Translations under genes and position numbers: made by a program
The notes under the pieces: model-generated
Told to the model about the DNA's origin: nothing
Database searches by the model: none
What the model saw: only the letters and a program-made list of their open reading frames with translations
Shown here: piece by piece, positions 41,846 to 50,954 of the stretch
How the letters are laid out: every line of letters starts with the position of its first letter
Position numbering within the stretch: position 1 is the first letter of the stretch
NCBI RefSeq assembly: GCF_040196175.1
Contig: NZ_JBEFNF010000001.1
Coordinates: 372,001 to 436,000 of the forward strand
From: Halospina sp040196175
GTDB lineage: Bacteria > Pseudomonadota > Gammaproteobacteria > Pseudomonadales > Oleiphilaceae
Length of the DNA stretch: 64,000 bases
Direction of reading: 5' to 3'

Positions 41846-43889
41846 TCCGAAGACCCGGAGTAGCACCAGAATCAGGAGCCAGAAGCCAGATATCCTCCCC
41901 CCCGGGCCCGGCAGCCAGAACCATCCCCTCGGATACCCCGAACTTCATCTTCCTCGGTTTCAGATTGGCCACCATCACCGTCAGCCGTCCGATCAGGCCC
42001 TCCGGGGCGTAAGCCGTCTTGATGCCCGCAAACACCTGGCGCTGCTCCGCCCCGATGTCCAGAGTCAGCTTCAGCAGTTTGTCCGCCCCTTCAACAGGCT
42101 CGGCATTCTCGATTTTCGCCACCCGCAGATCCACTTTGGTGAAGTCATCAAACTCAATCTGTTCCGCGATGGGCTCCACGCTTCTCTCCTCGGGCTCTTT
42201 GGGTTGCTGGCTCGTCTTCTGATCCTGAGCCACGTCTTCTTTCGAAGCTTCCAGCATGGCTTCGATCTGATTTGAATCGATGCGTTTCATCAGCGGCTTG
42301 AACTTGTTGATCCCATGATTCAGGAGGTGATCATCAAGCCGGTTCCAGTCCAGGGTTGTGTTCAGGAAGGCTTCCGCGTTGCGGGCTGTTTCCGGCAGCA
42401 CTGGGGCCAGATAGGTCATGAGGATGCGGAACATGTTCAGCGCATTGGTGCTGATAGCCTGGACCTGGTCGCGGGTGCTTTCATCCTTGGCCAGCACCCA
42501 GGGTTTCTGTTCGTCAACGTATTGGTTGGCCCGGTCGGCCAGTTCCATGACGCGTTTCATGGCGCGGCCGATTTCCAGTTCCTCGTAATAGCCTGCGATC
42601 TCCCCGGCGGCGTCGGTGAACTCCTTCAGCCGTTGCGGTTCGGTGATTGTTGCGCTCAGGTGGCCGTCGAACTGTTTGGTGATAAAACCGGCGCTGCGGC
42701 TGGCGATGTTGACCACCTTGCCCACCAGGTCCGAGTTCACCTTCTGGACGAAATCCTCCAGGTTCAGGTCCATGTCGTCCACACCCGCGGTGAGTTTGGC
42801 GGCGAAGTAGTAGCGCAGGTACTCTGGATGCAGGTGCTCCAGGTAGGTGCGCGCCATGATGAAGGTGCCGCGGGATTTGGACATCTTCTGGCCGTTCACG
42901 GTCACGAAGCCGTGGCAGTTGATGGCGGTGGGCGTGCGGAACCCGGCGGTCTTGAGCATGGCCGGCCAGAACAGGGCGTGGAAGTTGATGATGTCCTTGC
43001 CAATGAAGTGGTAGACCTCGGCCGTGGAGTCTTCCCGCCAGTAGTGGTCGAAATCGAGATCATCGCGCTGGTTGCACAGGTTCTGGAAGCTGGCCAGATA
43101 CCCCACAGGCGCATCCACCCAGACGTAGAAGTACTTGCCCGGCGAATCCGGGATCTCAAAGCCGAAGTAGGGGGCGTCGCGGCTGATGTCCCAGTCCTGC
43201 AGGCCGGCGTCGAGCCATTCCGCCAGTTTGTTGGCCATACCGGGCTGTAGCGCGCCACTGTTGGTCCAGTTTCTGAGAAAATCCGCGAAGTCGGGCAGGG
43301 TGAAGAAGAAGTGTTCGGACTCACGTTCCTCGGGCGTGGCGCCCGAGAGTGCGGATCTTGGATCAATCAGTTCCATGGGCGTATAGGTGGCGCCACAGGC
43401 TTCGCAGTTGTCGCCGTACTGATCCGGTGCATGGCAACGTGGGCAGGTGCCCTGAATGAAGCGGTCCGCCAGGAACATGCCTTTTCCGGGATCGTAAGCC
43501 TGGGTGATGGTGCGTGTGGCGATATGGCCCCGGTCGCGCAGCTTCTGGTAGATGTAGGAGGAAAGCTCGCGGTTTTCCGCGGAATGCGTCGAGTAGTAGT
43601 TGTCGAACTCGATCAGGAAGCCGGAGAAGTCACGCTCGTGTTCGGCCTGGATGCGGCTGATCAGCTGTTCCGGCGTGATTCCCTCGCGTTCGGCCCGCAG
43701 CATGATGGCGGTACCGTGGGCGTCGTCCGCGCACACATAATGGCAGTTCTCGCCCCGCAGTTTCTGATAGCGCACCCAGATATCGCTCTGGATGTATTCC
43801 AGCAGGTGGCCCAGGTGTATGGGCCCGTTGGCATAGGGCAGGGCACTGGTGACCAGGATATCGCGGCGGTGGGCGCTCGGCTCGCTCAT
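41838..43889 (-). CDS. metG: Methionyl-tRNA synthetase
   Basis: MetG charges tRNA-Met. The 683-residue protein has the class I signature YANGPIHLGHL at the N-terminus, a zinc knuckle CPRC...CEAC in the connective domain, the KMSKSRGT loop and an anticodon-binding helical domain. A C-terminal tRNA-binding (EMAP/Trbp111-like) domain from about residue 580 (FTKVDLRVAKIENAEPVEGA) follows. This is the long, zinc-containing form found in E. coli and Pseudomonas. It is divergent from mrp and its 3' end abuts the accessory island. Confidence 0.98.
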   Translation of the reverse strand: MSEPSAHRRDILVTSALPYANGPIHLGHLLEYIQSDIWVRYQKLRGENCHYVCADDAHGTAIMLRAEREGITPEQLISRIQAEHERDFSGFLIEFDNYYSTHSAENRELSSYIYQKLRDRGHIATRTITQAYDPGKGMFLADRFIQGTCPRCHAPDQYGDNCEACGATYTPMELIDPRSALSGATPEERESEHFFFTLPDFADFLRNWTNSGALQPGMANKLAEWLDAGLQDWDISRDAPYFGFEIPDSPGKYFYVWVDAPVGYLASFQNLCNQRDDLDFDHYWREDSTAEVYHFIGKDIINFHALFWPAMLKTAGFRTPTAINCHGFVTVNGQKMSKSRGTFIMARTYLEHLHPEYLRYYFAAKLTAGVDDMDLNLEDFVQKVNSDLVGKVVNIASRSAGFITKQFDGHLSATITEPQRLKEFTDAAGEIAGYYEELEIGRAMKRVMELADRANQYVDEQKPWVLAKDESTRDQVQAISTNALNMFRILMTYLAPVLPETARNAEAFLNTTLDWNRLDDHLLNHGINKFKPLMKRIDSNQIEAMLEASKEDVAQDQKTSQQPKEPEERSVEPIAEQIEFDDFTKVDLRVAKIENAEPVEGADKLLKLTLDIGAEQRQVFAGIKTAYAPEGLIGRLTVMVANLKPRKMKFGVSEGMVLAAGPGGEDIWLLAPDSGATPGLRIM

Positions 43890-44032
43890 GGGGGTTGGGT
43901 GGCTCCGTGATTGGTGATGGATTCAGTGATGATACCGTTCAGGCGCGCTTTTTTCATCCCGCCCGGCTGGCCGCTTCCCCCGCGCCGGGCGTATGATTGC
44001 GGAAAGTGAAATACAGCGTTACCGGGAGCAGC

Positions 44033-45121
44033 ATGACGGACATTGACCAGAAGGCGGTTGAGCAGGCCATCCGCCAGTACACGGACCCTTACCTTAAGCA
44101 GGACCTGTTGACGCTGGGGGCGATCCGCAACCTGGCCATCGCGGGGAGCACCGTGTCTTTCGAGGTTCAGCTCGGCTATGCGTGGGACGGTATCGCCGGT
44201 GGGGCCCGATCGATCCTGACCCATGCCATTGAGGACGTGGACGGTGTCGAGGATGTTCGCATCACCACCAGTCACAATATCCACCCCCACAAGGCTCAGG
44301 GCGAGCTGCACGCCATGGGGGGCGTGAGCAACATCATTGCCGTGGCCTCCGGCAAGGGCGGGGTGGGCAAGTCCACCACCGCCGTGAACCTGGCTCTGGC
44401 ACTGGCGGGCGAAGGGGCGCGCGTGGGCATTCTGGATGCAGACATTTACGGCCCCAATGTGGGACTGATGCTGGGGATCCCCGAGGGCAGCCGGCCTGAG
44501 ACCAAGCAGGACAAGTATTTCGTGCCGATGGAGGCGCACGGTATACAGGCCATGTCCATGGCCTTCATGATCACCGACAAGACCCCCATGATCTGGCGTG
44601 GGCCCATGGTCAGTGGTGCGGTCCAGCAGCTTGTGGGCCAGACGCTGTGGGATAACCTCGATTACCTAGTGGTGGACATGCCGCCGGGTACCGGTGACAT
44701 CCAGCTCACATTGGCGCAGAAGGTGCCTGTGACCGGGGCGGTGGTGGTGACCACTCCCCAGGATATGGCGCTGATGGATGGCCAGAAGGGTATCGAGATG
44801 TTCCGGAAGGTGGATATTCCGGTATTGGGCGTGGTTGAGAACATGAGTACGCACATCTGCAGCCAATGCGGGCACCATGAGCCGCTGTTCGGCAGTGACG
44901 GCGGTGAGCGGCTGGCAGCGGATTACGATGTGGAGTTGCTGGCGCAGTTGCCGCTGCACCGCACGATCCGTGAACAGACTGATGGCGGCAACCCCACAGT
45001 AGTGGCGGAGCCGGACTCGGAAGTATCCCGCATCTACGCGGATCTGGCCCGCCGGGTCGGTGCGGCGCTGTCACAGCGTGAACGCGATACCAGTTCGCCC
45101 ATAGCGGCGATGAGTTCCTGA
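44033..45121 (+). CDS. mrp: Iron-sulfur cluster carrier protein Mrp/ApbC
   Basis: This P-loop ATPase carries and delivers Fe-S clusters. The 362-residue protein has an N-terminal MIP18/DUF59 domain (residues ~5-85), the deviant Walker A IAVASGKGGVGKSTTAVNLA near residue 105, GILDADIYGPN, YLVVDMPPGTGD and the metal-binding CSQCG. ATG 44033 has GGGAG five bases ahead; an in-frame start at 43997 adds a non-conserved leader. It is divergent from metG, as in Pseudomonas-type genomes. Confidence 0.95.
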   Translation: MTDIDQKAVEQAIRQYTDPYLKQDLLTLGAIRNLAIAGSTVSFEVQLGYAWDGIAGGARSILTHAIEDVDGVEDVRITTSHNIHPHKAQGELHAMGGVSNIIAVASGKGGVGKSTTAVNLALALAGEGARVGILDADIYGPNVGLMLGIPEGSRPETKQDKYFVPMEAHGIQAMSMAFMITDKTPMIWRGPMVSGAVQQLVGQTLWDNLDYLVVDMPPGTGDIQLTLAQKVPVTGAVVVTTPQDMALMDGQKGIEMFRKVDIPVLGVVENMSTHICSQCGHHEPLFGSDGGERLAADYDVELLAQLPLHRTIREQTDGGNPTVVAEPDSEVSRIYADLARRVGAALSQRERDTSSPIAAMSS

Positions 45122-45215
45122 TTGCAGAGGATAAACGGGTCTTAATGGTGTGGAGATGGGTGATACGTTATAAACGGTGCTCTTCGCGGCTTCCAGCATT
45201 GTTCGTCCAGGGCGT

Positions 45216-45752
45216 ATGAAACGATTTCCCACTCTCCAGGCTCGTTACCGGGGTCTCCGGCGCCGGGGCCATAACTGGCTGGTTGGCCATCCACGGCTCT
45301 GGCGGATGCTTTACGTTACCGGGTGCCTGCGGGGAGGCGTAGAATCGGCGGCTCGGGGTGTCAGCGTGGGTCTTTTTGTGGGGCTGACCCCAACCGTCGG
45401 GTTCCAGACCATCTTCATGATCATTGGTTGCGTCATCGTTCGAGGCAACTTCCCGGCTGCCTTCGCCGTTTCCTGGCTCAGCAATCCCATCACCATGGCG
45501 CCTCTGTACTGGGGGTTTCATGAGTTGGGCGAGCTGCTCACTGTATTGCTGCCGGTTTCGCTGGATCTCATTCCATCCTGGATGTTCGAGAATGTCGGGG
45601 ACACCATGACGTTTACCGCCATTGGCAGCCTGATTGTCGCGACCCCCTTTGCGGTAGGCGGCTATTTTGCCACCCACGGGGTATCGCGCTGGATCCGGCT
45701 GCGCCGCCGTCTCCGACGGGAGCGGCGGGACGAGGCTGCGCCCGGCTCCTGA
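45216..45752 (+). CDS. DUF2062 membrane protein
   Basis: This protein of about 178 residues has a basic N-terminus and three or four hydrophobic segments. The family pattern is RGVSVGLFVGLTPTVGFQT and WLSNPITMAPLYWGFHELGE, ending in an Arg-rich tail. DUF2062 proteins are small inner-membrane proteins of unknown role, often near dcd and mrp. ATG 45216 follows CAGGGCG; an in-frame start at 45177 is less consistent with the family. Confidence 0.85.
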   Translation: MKRFPTLQARYRGLRRRGHNWLVGHPRLWRMLYVTGCLRGGVESAARGVSVGLFVGLTPTVGFQTIFMIIGCVIVRGNFPAAFAVSWLSNPITMAPLYWGFHELGELLTVLLPVSLDLIPSWMFENVGDTMTFTAIGSLIVATPFAVGGYFATHGVSRWIRLRRRLRRERRDEAAPGS

Positions 45753-45824
45753 CTTTCAGTCTTTGCCTCCGCTGCGGTATGATCCGCTGCGACTCTATTC
45801 TCCAACGGTTAACGTGGACGCAGC

Positions 45825-46394
45825 ATGAGCATAAAATCCGATCGCTGGATCCGCCGGATGGCGCAGGAACACAGCATGATCGAACCCTTCGAGCCCGGCC
45901 AGATCAAGGAAACCGCGGACAAGGGGCGCGTGATATCGTACGGTACCTCCAGTTATGGGTACGATGTCCGCTGCAGCTCCGAGTTCAAGATTTTTACCAA
46001 TGTTCACTCTGCGACGGTTGATCCCAAGAGTTTTGACGAAGACAGCTTTGTGAATGTTTCTGGGGAATCGTGCATTATTCCGCCAAACTCGTTTGCATTG
46101 GCACAAACTGTTGAATACCTCCGGATCCCGCGCAATATCCTGACCATCTGCCTGGGCAAGTCCACCTACGCCCGCTGCGGGATCATCGTGAATGTCACGC
46201 CGCTGGAGCCGGAATGGGAAGGGCAGGTGACGCTGGAGTTCTCCAACACCACCAATCTTCCCGCCCGGATCTACGCCAATGAAGGTGTCGCCCAGATGTT
46301 GTTTCTGGAGTCCGACGAGACCTGCGAGATCAGTTACGCGGATCGCAAAGGCAAGTACATGGGGCAGCGCGGCGTGACCCTGCCCAAGACCTGA
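45825..46394 (+). CDS. dcd: dCTP deaminase
   Basis: Dcd converts dCTP to dUTP to supply dTMP synthesis. The 189-residue protein (E. coli 193) has MSIKSDRWIRRMA at the N-terminus and the active-site segment GKSTYARCGIIVNVTPLE followed by WEGQVTLEFSN, carrying the Ser, Arg and Glu residues of the family, and ends GQRGVTLPK. It lies downstream of the DUF2062 gene and ahead of a DUF416 gene. Confidence 0.97.
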   Translation: MSIKSDRWIRRMAQEHSMIEPFEPGQIKETADKGRVISYGTSSYGYDVRCSSEFKIFTNVHSATVDPKSFDEDSFVNVSGESCIIPPNSFALAQTVEYLRIPRNILTICLGKSTYARCGIIVNVTPLEPEWEGQVTLEFSNTTNLPARIYANEGVAQMLFLESDETCEISYADRKGKYMGQRGVTLPKT

Positions 46395-46410
46395 GTGCCG
46401 GGAGCGGCCG

Positions 46411-47034
46411 ATGAATTCGAAGCAGTGGCAGCGTGAGATGAACCGGCTGACAGGCTGGCGCCAGTACGGTTTCATACTGGCACTGGCTGAACGCGCGTTT
46501 CCCAACTACGCGCTTTTTGCCGAGATCACTGAGCCCGAGTGGGGGGATCGCTTCCGCGATGCCCTGGACTGGGGCTGGCGGATGCTGGCAATCAGGGATC
46601 ACGACGTGGACCCTCTGAAGCAGCTGACCCGACTGGAAGAGGTTTATCCGGACCCGGGGCAGTACGATTTCTATGGCGTAGCGCCGGCGATGGACGCGTG
46701 GCATCTTTTGGAACAGGCTTTCCTGTGCCATGTCAACCCGGAGAAAAAGCGTGCTTTTGATGCCGCGGCGCGGGCGCTGGAGGCGGTGACCACGTTCGTC
46801 GAGGTCACCGAGGGCGAGGGGTTGGACGACGATGCGCTGGTGAAGCTGTTCGACAGCCATGAGCTGGTGAAGGCGGAGAAGGTCTTTCAGAAAACCCTCG
46901 CCGAGACGCTGCGGCGCGCGCCAGCGCCGGACGGCGAGACCCTGAACGAACTGCATGACATGGCCCACAATGGGGGCGTCAGCAGTCTGGGGCTTGCGGT
47001 GCCCGAGCGCTGGACAAAAACGGATCATTCCTGA
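46411..47034 (+). CDS. DUF416 (YjaG-like) protein
   Basis: This 207-residue soluble, largely helical protein has family features: LTGWRQYGFILALAERAFPNYALF at the N-terminus, then YDFYGVAPAMDAWHLLEQA and EVTEGEGLDDD. The function of YjaG/DUF416 is not known. It starts 17 bases after dcd and ends 13 bases before avtA, so may share their transcript. Confidence 0.85.
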   Translation: MNSKQWQREMNRLTGWRQYGFILALAERAFPNYALFAEITEPEWGDRFRDALDWGWRMLAIRDHDVDPLKQLTRLEEVYPDPGQYDFYGVAPAMDAWHLLEQAFLCHVNPEKKRAFDAAARALEAVTTFVEVTEGEGLDDDALVKLFDSHELVKAEKVFQKTLAETLRRAPAPDGETLNELHDMAHNGGVSSLGLAVPERWTKTDHS

Positions 47035-47046
47035 ACGGGAGCCTGC

Positions 47047-48309
47047 ATGAAACTGTCATCCTTCGGTCAGAAGCTTGGCGAGGACGCCGGCATTAATTCG
47101 CTGATGGACGATCTGGGCGAGGCTATGGCTTCTGGGGGCGACGTCGTCATGATGGGCGGCGGCAATCCCGGCCATATTCCGGCGGTCACGGATCGGCTGC
47201 AGACGATCATGAAGGAACTGGTAGACGATCCCGATCAGTTCCGCCGCCTGACCGGAGCATACGATCCCCCGCAGGGGGAGAAGCAGTTCATCGCCAGCCT
47301 GGTGGAGCTGCTGAACCGCGAATACGATTGGGGGCTGACCACGGACAACGTGGCGCTGACCAACGGCAGCCAGTCAGCGTTCTTCATGTTGTTCAATATG
47401 CTGGCAGGAGAGCATCCGGACGGCAGCCATAAGCATATCCTGCTGCCGTTGGCGCCGGAATACATCGGCTATGGGGATGCCGGCCTGACGCCGGGTCTGT
47501 TCCGGGCTGCGCGCCCGGAGATTGAGGAGCTGGGCGATAACCAGTTCAAGTACCGGGTCGACTTCTCCCAGCTTGAGATCACGCAGGATACCGCCGCCAT
47601 CTGCGTATCCCGGCCGACGAACCCTACCGGCAATGTGCTTACCGACGGCGAGATGCTGGGCCTGGAGGAACTGGCTCGCAAGCATGACATCCCGCTGATC
47701 GTGGATGGCGCCTACGGCACCCCCTTCCCGGATCTGATGTACACCGAGGCCTCGCCGCGTTGGACGCCCGAGCAGATCCTCTGCCTGAGTCTCTCCAAGC
47801 TTGGGATCCCGGCCGCGCGAACAGGCATCGTGATCGCCGACAAGCCTGTGATCCGCGCTCTTTCAGGTATGAATGCCATCATGAATCTGGCTACTGGCAG
47901 CTTCGGCGCTATGCTGGCAGAGCCGTTGGTGCGCACTGGCGAGATCATTACCATGAGTCGCGAGTTGGTGCAGCCGGTTTATCAGCGCAAGATGGAAAGG
48001 GCTGTGGCAGCTTTCCGGGAGGCTATGGGGGATGACTGCCCATGGCGGGTCCACAAACCGGAGGGTGCCATGTTCCTTTGGCTCTGGTTCCCAGACCTGC
48101 CCATCAGCAGCCTGGAACTCTATAGGCGGCTCAAGGCCAGGGGAGTGCTGGTGGTATCAGGGCACTACTTCTTCCCCGGTCTTGCGGATGAAGACTGGCG
48201 TCACCGACATGAGTGCCTGCGGGTCACCTATTCCCAGGACGAAGCGGATGTAGCCCGTGGTCTGCAGACCATTGCCGAGGAAGTGAAGGGGGCCTGGGCT
48301 CAGGGCTGA
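47047..48309 (+). CDS. avtA: Valine--pyruvate transaminase
   Basis: This PLP-dependent class I/II aminotransferase exchanges amino groups between valine and pyruvate (alanine). The 420-residue protein begins MKLSSFGQKLGEDAGI, has MMGGGNPGHIP and LTNGSQSAFFMLFN, then CVSRPTNPTGN and VDGAYGTPFPD. The PLP-binding Lys lies in SLSKLGIPAARTGI. It matches AvtA rather than AlaA/AlaC. Its 3' end overlaps the convergent DUF3108 gene by ten bases. Confidence 0.95.
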   Translation: MKLSSFGQKLGEDAGINSLMDDLGEAMASGGDVVMMGGGNPGHIPAVTDRLQTIMKELVDDPDQFRRLTGAYDPPQGEKQFIASLVELLNREYDWGLTTDNVALTNGSQSAFFMLFNMLAGEHPDGSHKHILLPLAPEYIGYGDAGLTPGLFRAARPEIEELGDNQFKYRVDFSQLEITQDTAAICVSRPTNPTGNVLTDGEMLGLEELARKHDIPLIVDGAYGTPFPDLMYTEASPRWTPEQILCLSLSKLGIPAARTGIVIADKPVIRALSGMNAIMNLATGSFGAMLAEPLVRTGEIITMSRELVQPVYQRKMERAVAAFREAMGDDCPWRVHKPEGAMFLWLWFPDLPISSLELYRRLKARGVLVVSGHYFFPGLADEDWRHRHECLRVTYSQDEADVARGLQTIAEEVKGAWAQG

Positions 48310-49034
48310 ATTCGCTCGCCGTCGAGGGTAGCGCTCTTGAGATAGATCTCGAAGTCCTCGCCCTCGTCGTTGGTCTGTTCCAGACGCACCAGCAGGTGAT
48401 CCCATTCCGGGGCGAACCACATCAGGGTGGTCCGGGGCGAATCCTCTTCCCGGACCCGCTCGACAACGACCGTTTCCACGTCGCCAAATTTGCGGGTATC
48501 GAGGGTCTCCCTGCGCACCACCTCAAACTGGTAATCCTTGAAGTCGCCGTCGTCCGGGATCACGTATTCCATGGTTTCTTTGCCGGCGCGCAGGTCGACC
48601 CAGAGCTGAAGCTGGGCACCAAGCTGGTCCTGGACGTCCAGCTGCTCGCTCATGTCGGTGCGTCGGTCGTTCTCATGGTCGGCAATGACGCCCTTGTCCC
48701 AATTGAAGTCGAGCTTCTTGTAGCGGTTGGACAGAAAAAAGCCCTCGAGGCTGTAGCGGTACCGTTGCGAGATTACGGTCTGGTCCTCGAAGCGGAAACG
48801 GCTGGATTCTCGGATATCGGCCACGAAGGAGTCCACGTCGAAACGATAGATCCAGCGGCCCGTGTCTGTGGGTTCCAGTGAGCGCGTGGCTTCGCCGCTG
48901 ATAGTGATGCCACGTTCAAGTTCGGCGCCATAGGTGCTGCTCATGGGATAGAGATCGACGTTATCCGCCACGGCAGTCGAGGGCAGTGCCGCCGTGGCGG
49001 CAAGAGCGAACAGCAGTTGGCGTGTCTGGACCAT
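48300..49034 (-). CDS. DUF3108 periplasmic protein
   Basis: This 244-residue protein has a signal peptide (LLFALAATAALPSTAVA), followed by a beta-rich domain with ATRSLEPTDTGRWIYRFDV, FVADIRESSRFRFED and a late VVVERVREED...TLMWFAPEWDHLLVRLEQ. That is the DUF3108 pattern; its function is unknown. ATG 49034 has AGGAA seven to eight bases upstream; the in-frame extension to 49127 is not conserved. It lies downstream of purN on the same strand, a linkage also found in Pseudomonas. Confidence 0.88.
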   Translation of the reverse strand: MVQTRQLLFALAATAALPSTAVADNVDLYPMSSTYGAELERGITISGEATRSLEPTDTGRWIYRFDVDSFVADIRESSRFRFEDQTVISQRYRYSLEGFFLSNRYKKLDFNWDKGVIADHENDRRTDMSEQLDVQDQLGAQLQLWVDLRAGKETMEYVIPDDGDFKDYQFEVVRRETLDTRKFGDVETVVVERVREEDSPRTTLMWFAPEWDHLLVRLEQTNDEGEDFEIYLKSATLDGERIQP

Positions 49035-49104
49035 GGCGGAATTCCTGATTGAACCGTTCCAGTCTACCCTATGAGAACCGGGGTAACAGCTCAAGTCCAG
49101 GGCT

Positions 49105-49761
49105 TTAAGGATTTTTATCCCTGTCAACTGGTTCGTTCAGACGGGTACCGTCCAGTTCCGTCTCGCCATTGGCCAGCCGCAGCCGCCCTTGACAGAACCA
49201 GCGCACGGCCTCGAGGTAGATTCGCCGCTCCTGGGCACCAACGCGGCCTGCGAGGGTTTCTTCATCATCGTCCGTGTGCACCGGAACGCGACCCCGGATG
49301 ATGCGCGGGCCGCCATCCAGCTCTTCGGTAACGAAGTGCACCGTGGCGCCGTGTTCGGCCTCGCCGGCTTCCAGGACTTTGCGGTGGGTATGCAGTCCCG
49401 GCCAGGCCGGCAGCAGTGAAGGGTGGATGTTGAGCAGCCGCCCCTGATAGTGCTGCACGAAAGCATCGGTGAGAATGCGCATGAAGCCGGCGAGCACAAC
49501 AAGGTCCGGGCTGAAACCGTCAATGGTGGCCATGAGAGCCCCATCAAAGGATTCCCGGCTGCTATGTTCCCGGTGGGGAATGACTCGTGTCGGGATACCG
49601 GCGGTTTCAGCCCGCTCCAGCCCTTTGACGCCGGCGCGGTTACTGATGACACCCGCAATAGTGCCCTCCAGTGAACCCGCTGCCTCAGCGTCAATCAGCG
49701 CCTGCAGATTGGTGCCACCCCCGGAAATAAGGACGACGATACGCGGCAGGGTATTGGGCAT
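49105..49761 (-). CDS. purN: Phosphoribosylglycinamide formyltransferase
   Basis: PurN transfers a formyl group from 10-formyl-tetrahydrofolate to GAR in purine synthesis. The 218-residue protein has VLISGGGTNLQALID (phosphate loop), VISNRAGVKGLERA, VVLAGFMRIL, and the catalytic Asn/His in LNIHPSLLPAWPGLHTH with the Asp in ELDGGP. Its ATG overlaps the purM TGA by one base (TGATG), giving translational coupling with the next enzyme of the pathway. Confidence 0.97.
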   Translation of the reverse strand: MPNTLPRIVVLISGGGTNLQALIDAEAAGSLEGTIAGVISNRAGVKGLERAETAGIPTRVIPHREHSSRESFDGALMATIDGFSPDLVVLAGFMRILTDAFVQHYQGRLLNIHPSLLPAWPGLHTHRKVLEAGEAEHGATVHFVTEELDGGPRIIRGRVPVHTDDDEETLAGRVGAQERRIYLEAVRWFCQGRLRLANGETELDGTRLNEPVDRDKNP

Positions 49762-50831
49762 CAGCGTTCGTCGTTGTCCGGCACGAAGCGAACGCCGGCG
49801 GCTTCACTGGCCTCCGGTTCGTCGCATTCCTGGATGTGACCCAGAAGCCACGCATCCTCGCCGGCGTCGTTCAGGGTCTCGAGCACCTGGTCGCGCTCGG
49901 CGTCCGGAATGCAGACCACCATGCCCACGCCGCAGTTGAAAGTGCGGAACATCTCATCTGTCGCGACGTTGCCGGCGCGCTGCAGCCACTGGAAGACGTC
50001 CGGCCACTGCCAACTGTGGGTATCGATAACCGCTTCCGTGCCCTCGGGGAGGACGCGCGGCAGGTTCTCGGTCAGTCCGCCACCAGTGATGTGGGCCATG
50101 GCCCGGATATCGAACTGGTGCAGGACTTCCAGCATCGGCTTGACGTAGATACGGGTGGGCGCCATCAGCGCCTCGCCCAGGGTCTCCGTGCCCACCGATT
50201 GCTTCAGATCCGCGTTGGTCTGTTCCAGAACGCGGCGGATCAGAGAGTAGCCATTGGCGTGTGGGCCCGAGGATCCGAGACCGATCAGCGCATTGCCGGC
50301 TTCGACGCGACTGCCGTCAATCAGACGTTTGCGCTCAACGATGCCCACACAGAAGCCTGCCAGGTCATAGTCGTTGCCCTGGTACATGCCGGGCATTTCC
50401 GCGGTCTCGCCGCCCACCAGCGAGCAGCCGGCGCTCTCACAGCCAGCGGCGATGCCGTTGATAACGTCGGCAGCGATGTCATTGTTGAGCTTGCCCGTCG
50501 CGTAATAATCGAGAAAGAATAGAGGTTCGGCACCGGTCACGATGATGTCATTCACGCACATGGCCACCAGATCGGTACCGATGCGGTCATGGCGTTCCAT
50601 GTCCATGGCCAGACGCAGTTTGGTGCCAACCCCATCGGTTCCTGAGATCAGAACCGGCTCCCTGTAGCCTTCGGGGACCGCGAAGGCGCCGCCAAACCCC
50701 CCCAATCCGCCCAGCACTTCCGGGCGCTGGGTGCGTGCGACGCTGTCACCGATGCGTTCCACCAGCTCGCTGCCGGCATCAATATCGACACCGGCGTCGC
50801 GGTAGGTCATTCCCTGGTTGTTATCGCTCAT
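49761..50831 (-). CDS. purM: Phosphoribosylformylglycinamidine cyclo-ligase
   Basis: PurM makes AIR from FGAM using ATP. The 356-residue protein has LGGFGGAFAVPE, SGTDGVGTKLRLA, VNDIIVTGAEPLFFLDY, GGETAEMPGMY, LGSSGPHANGYSL and HITGGGLTENLPRVL, all typical. ATG 50831 fits the family start; a longer in-frame extension to 51299 runs antisense through the divergent DUF2066 gene and is rejected. It is divergent from DUF2066-hda, the order seen in Pseudomonas. Confidence 0.98.
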   Translation of the reverse strand: MSDNNQGMTYRDAGVDIDAGSELVERIGDSVARTQRPEVLGGLGGFGGAFAVPEGYREPVLISGTDGVGTKLRLAMDMERHDRIGTDLVAMCVNDIIVTGAEPLFFLDYYATGKLNNDIAADVINGIAAGCESAGCSLVGGETAEMPGMYQGNDYDLAGFCVGIVERKRLIDGSRVEAGNALIGLGSSGPHANGYSLIRRVLEQTNADLKQSVGTETLGEALMAPTRIYVKPMLEVLHQFDIRAMAHITGGGLTENLPRVLPEGTEAVIDTHSWQWPDVFQWLQRAGNVATDEMFRTFNCGVGMVVCIPDAERDQVLETLNDAGEDAWLLGHIQECDEPEASEAAGVRFVPDNDER

Positions 50832-50954
50832 GGGGCGGTTCCTCGAAACGGGTATTGGACGGATTCTAGCACCGCGGCCATCCCCGGCCAAATGCGGCGG
50901 GTGTCGTGGTCTGGGTGCTTGTTGTATCCTGAGCCAACCTTGGAGGACAAGACG

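Noticed and set aside
42315..43250. A 311-codon open frame opposite metG
   Set aside because: It is antisense to metG, has no recognisable features and is explained by codon bias.
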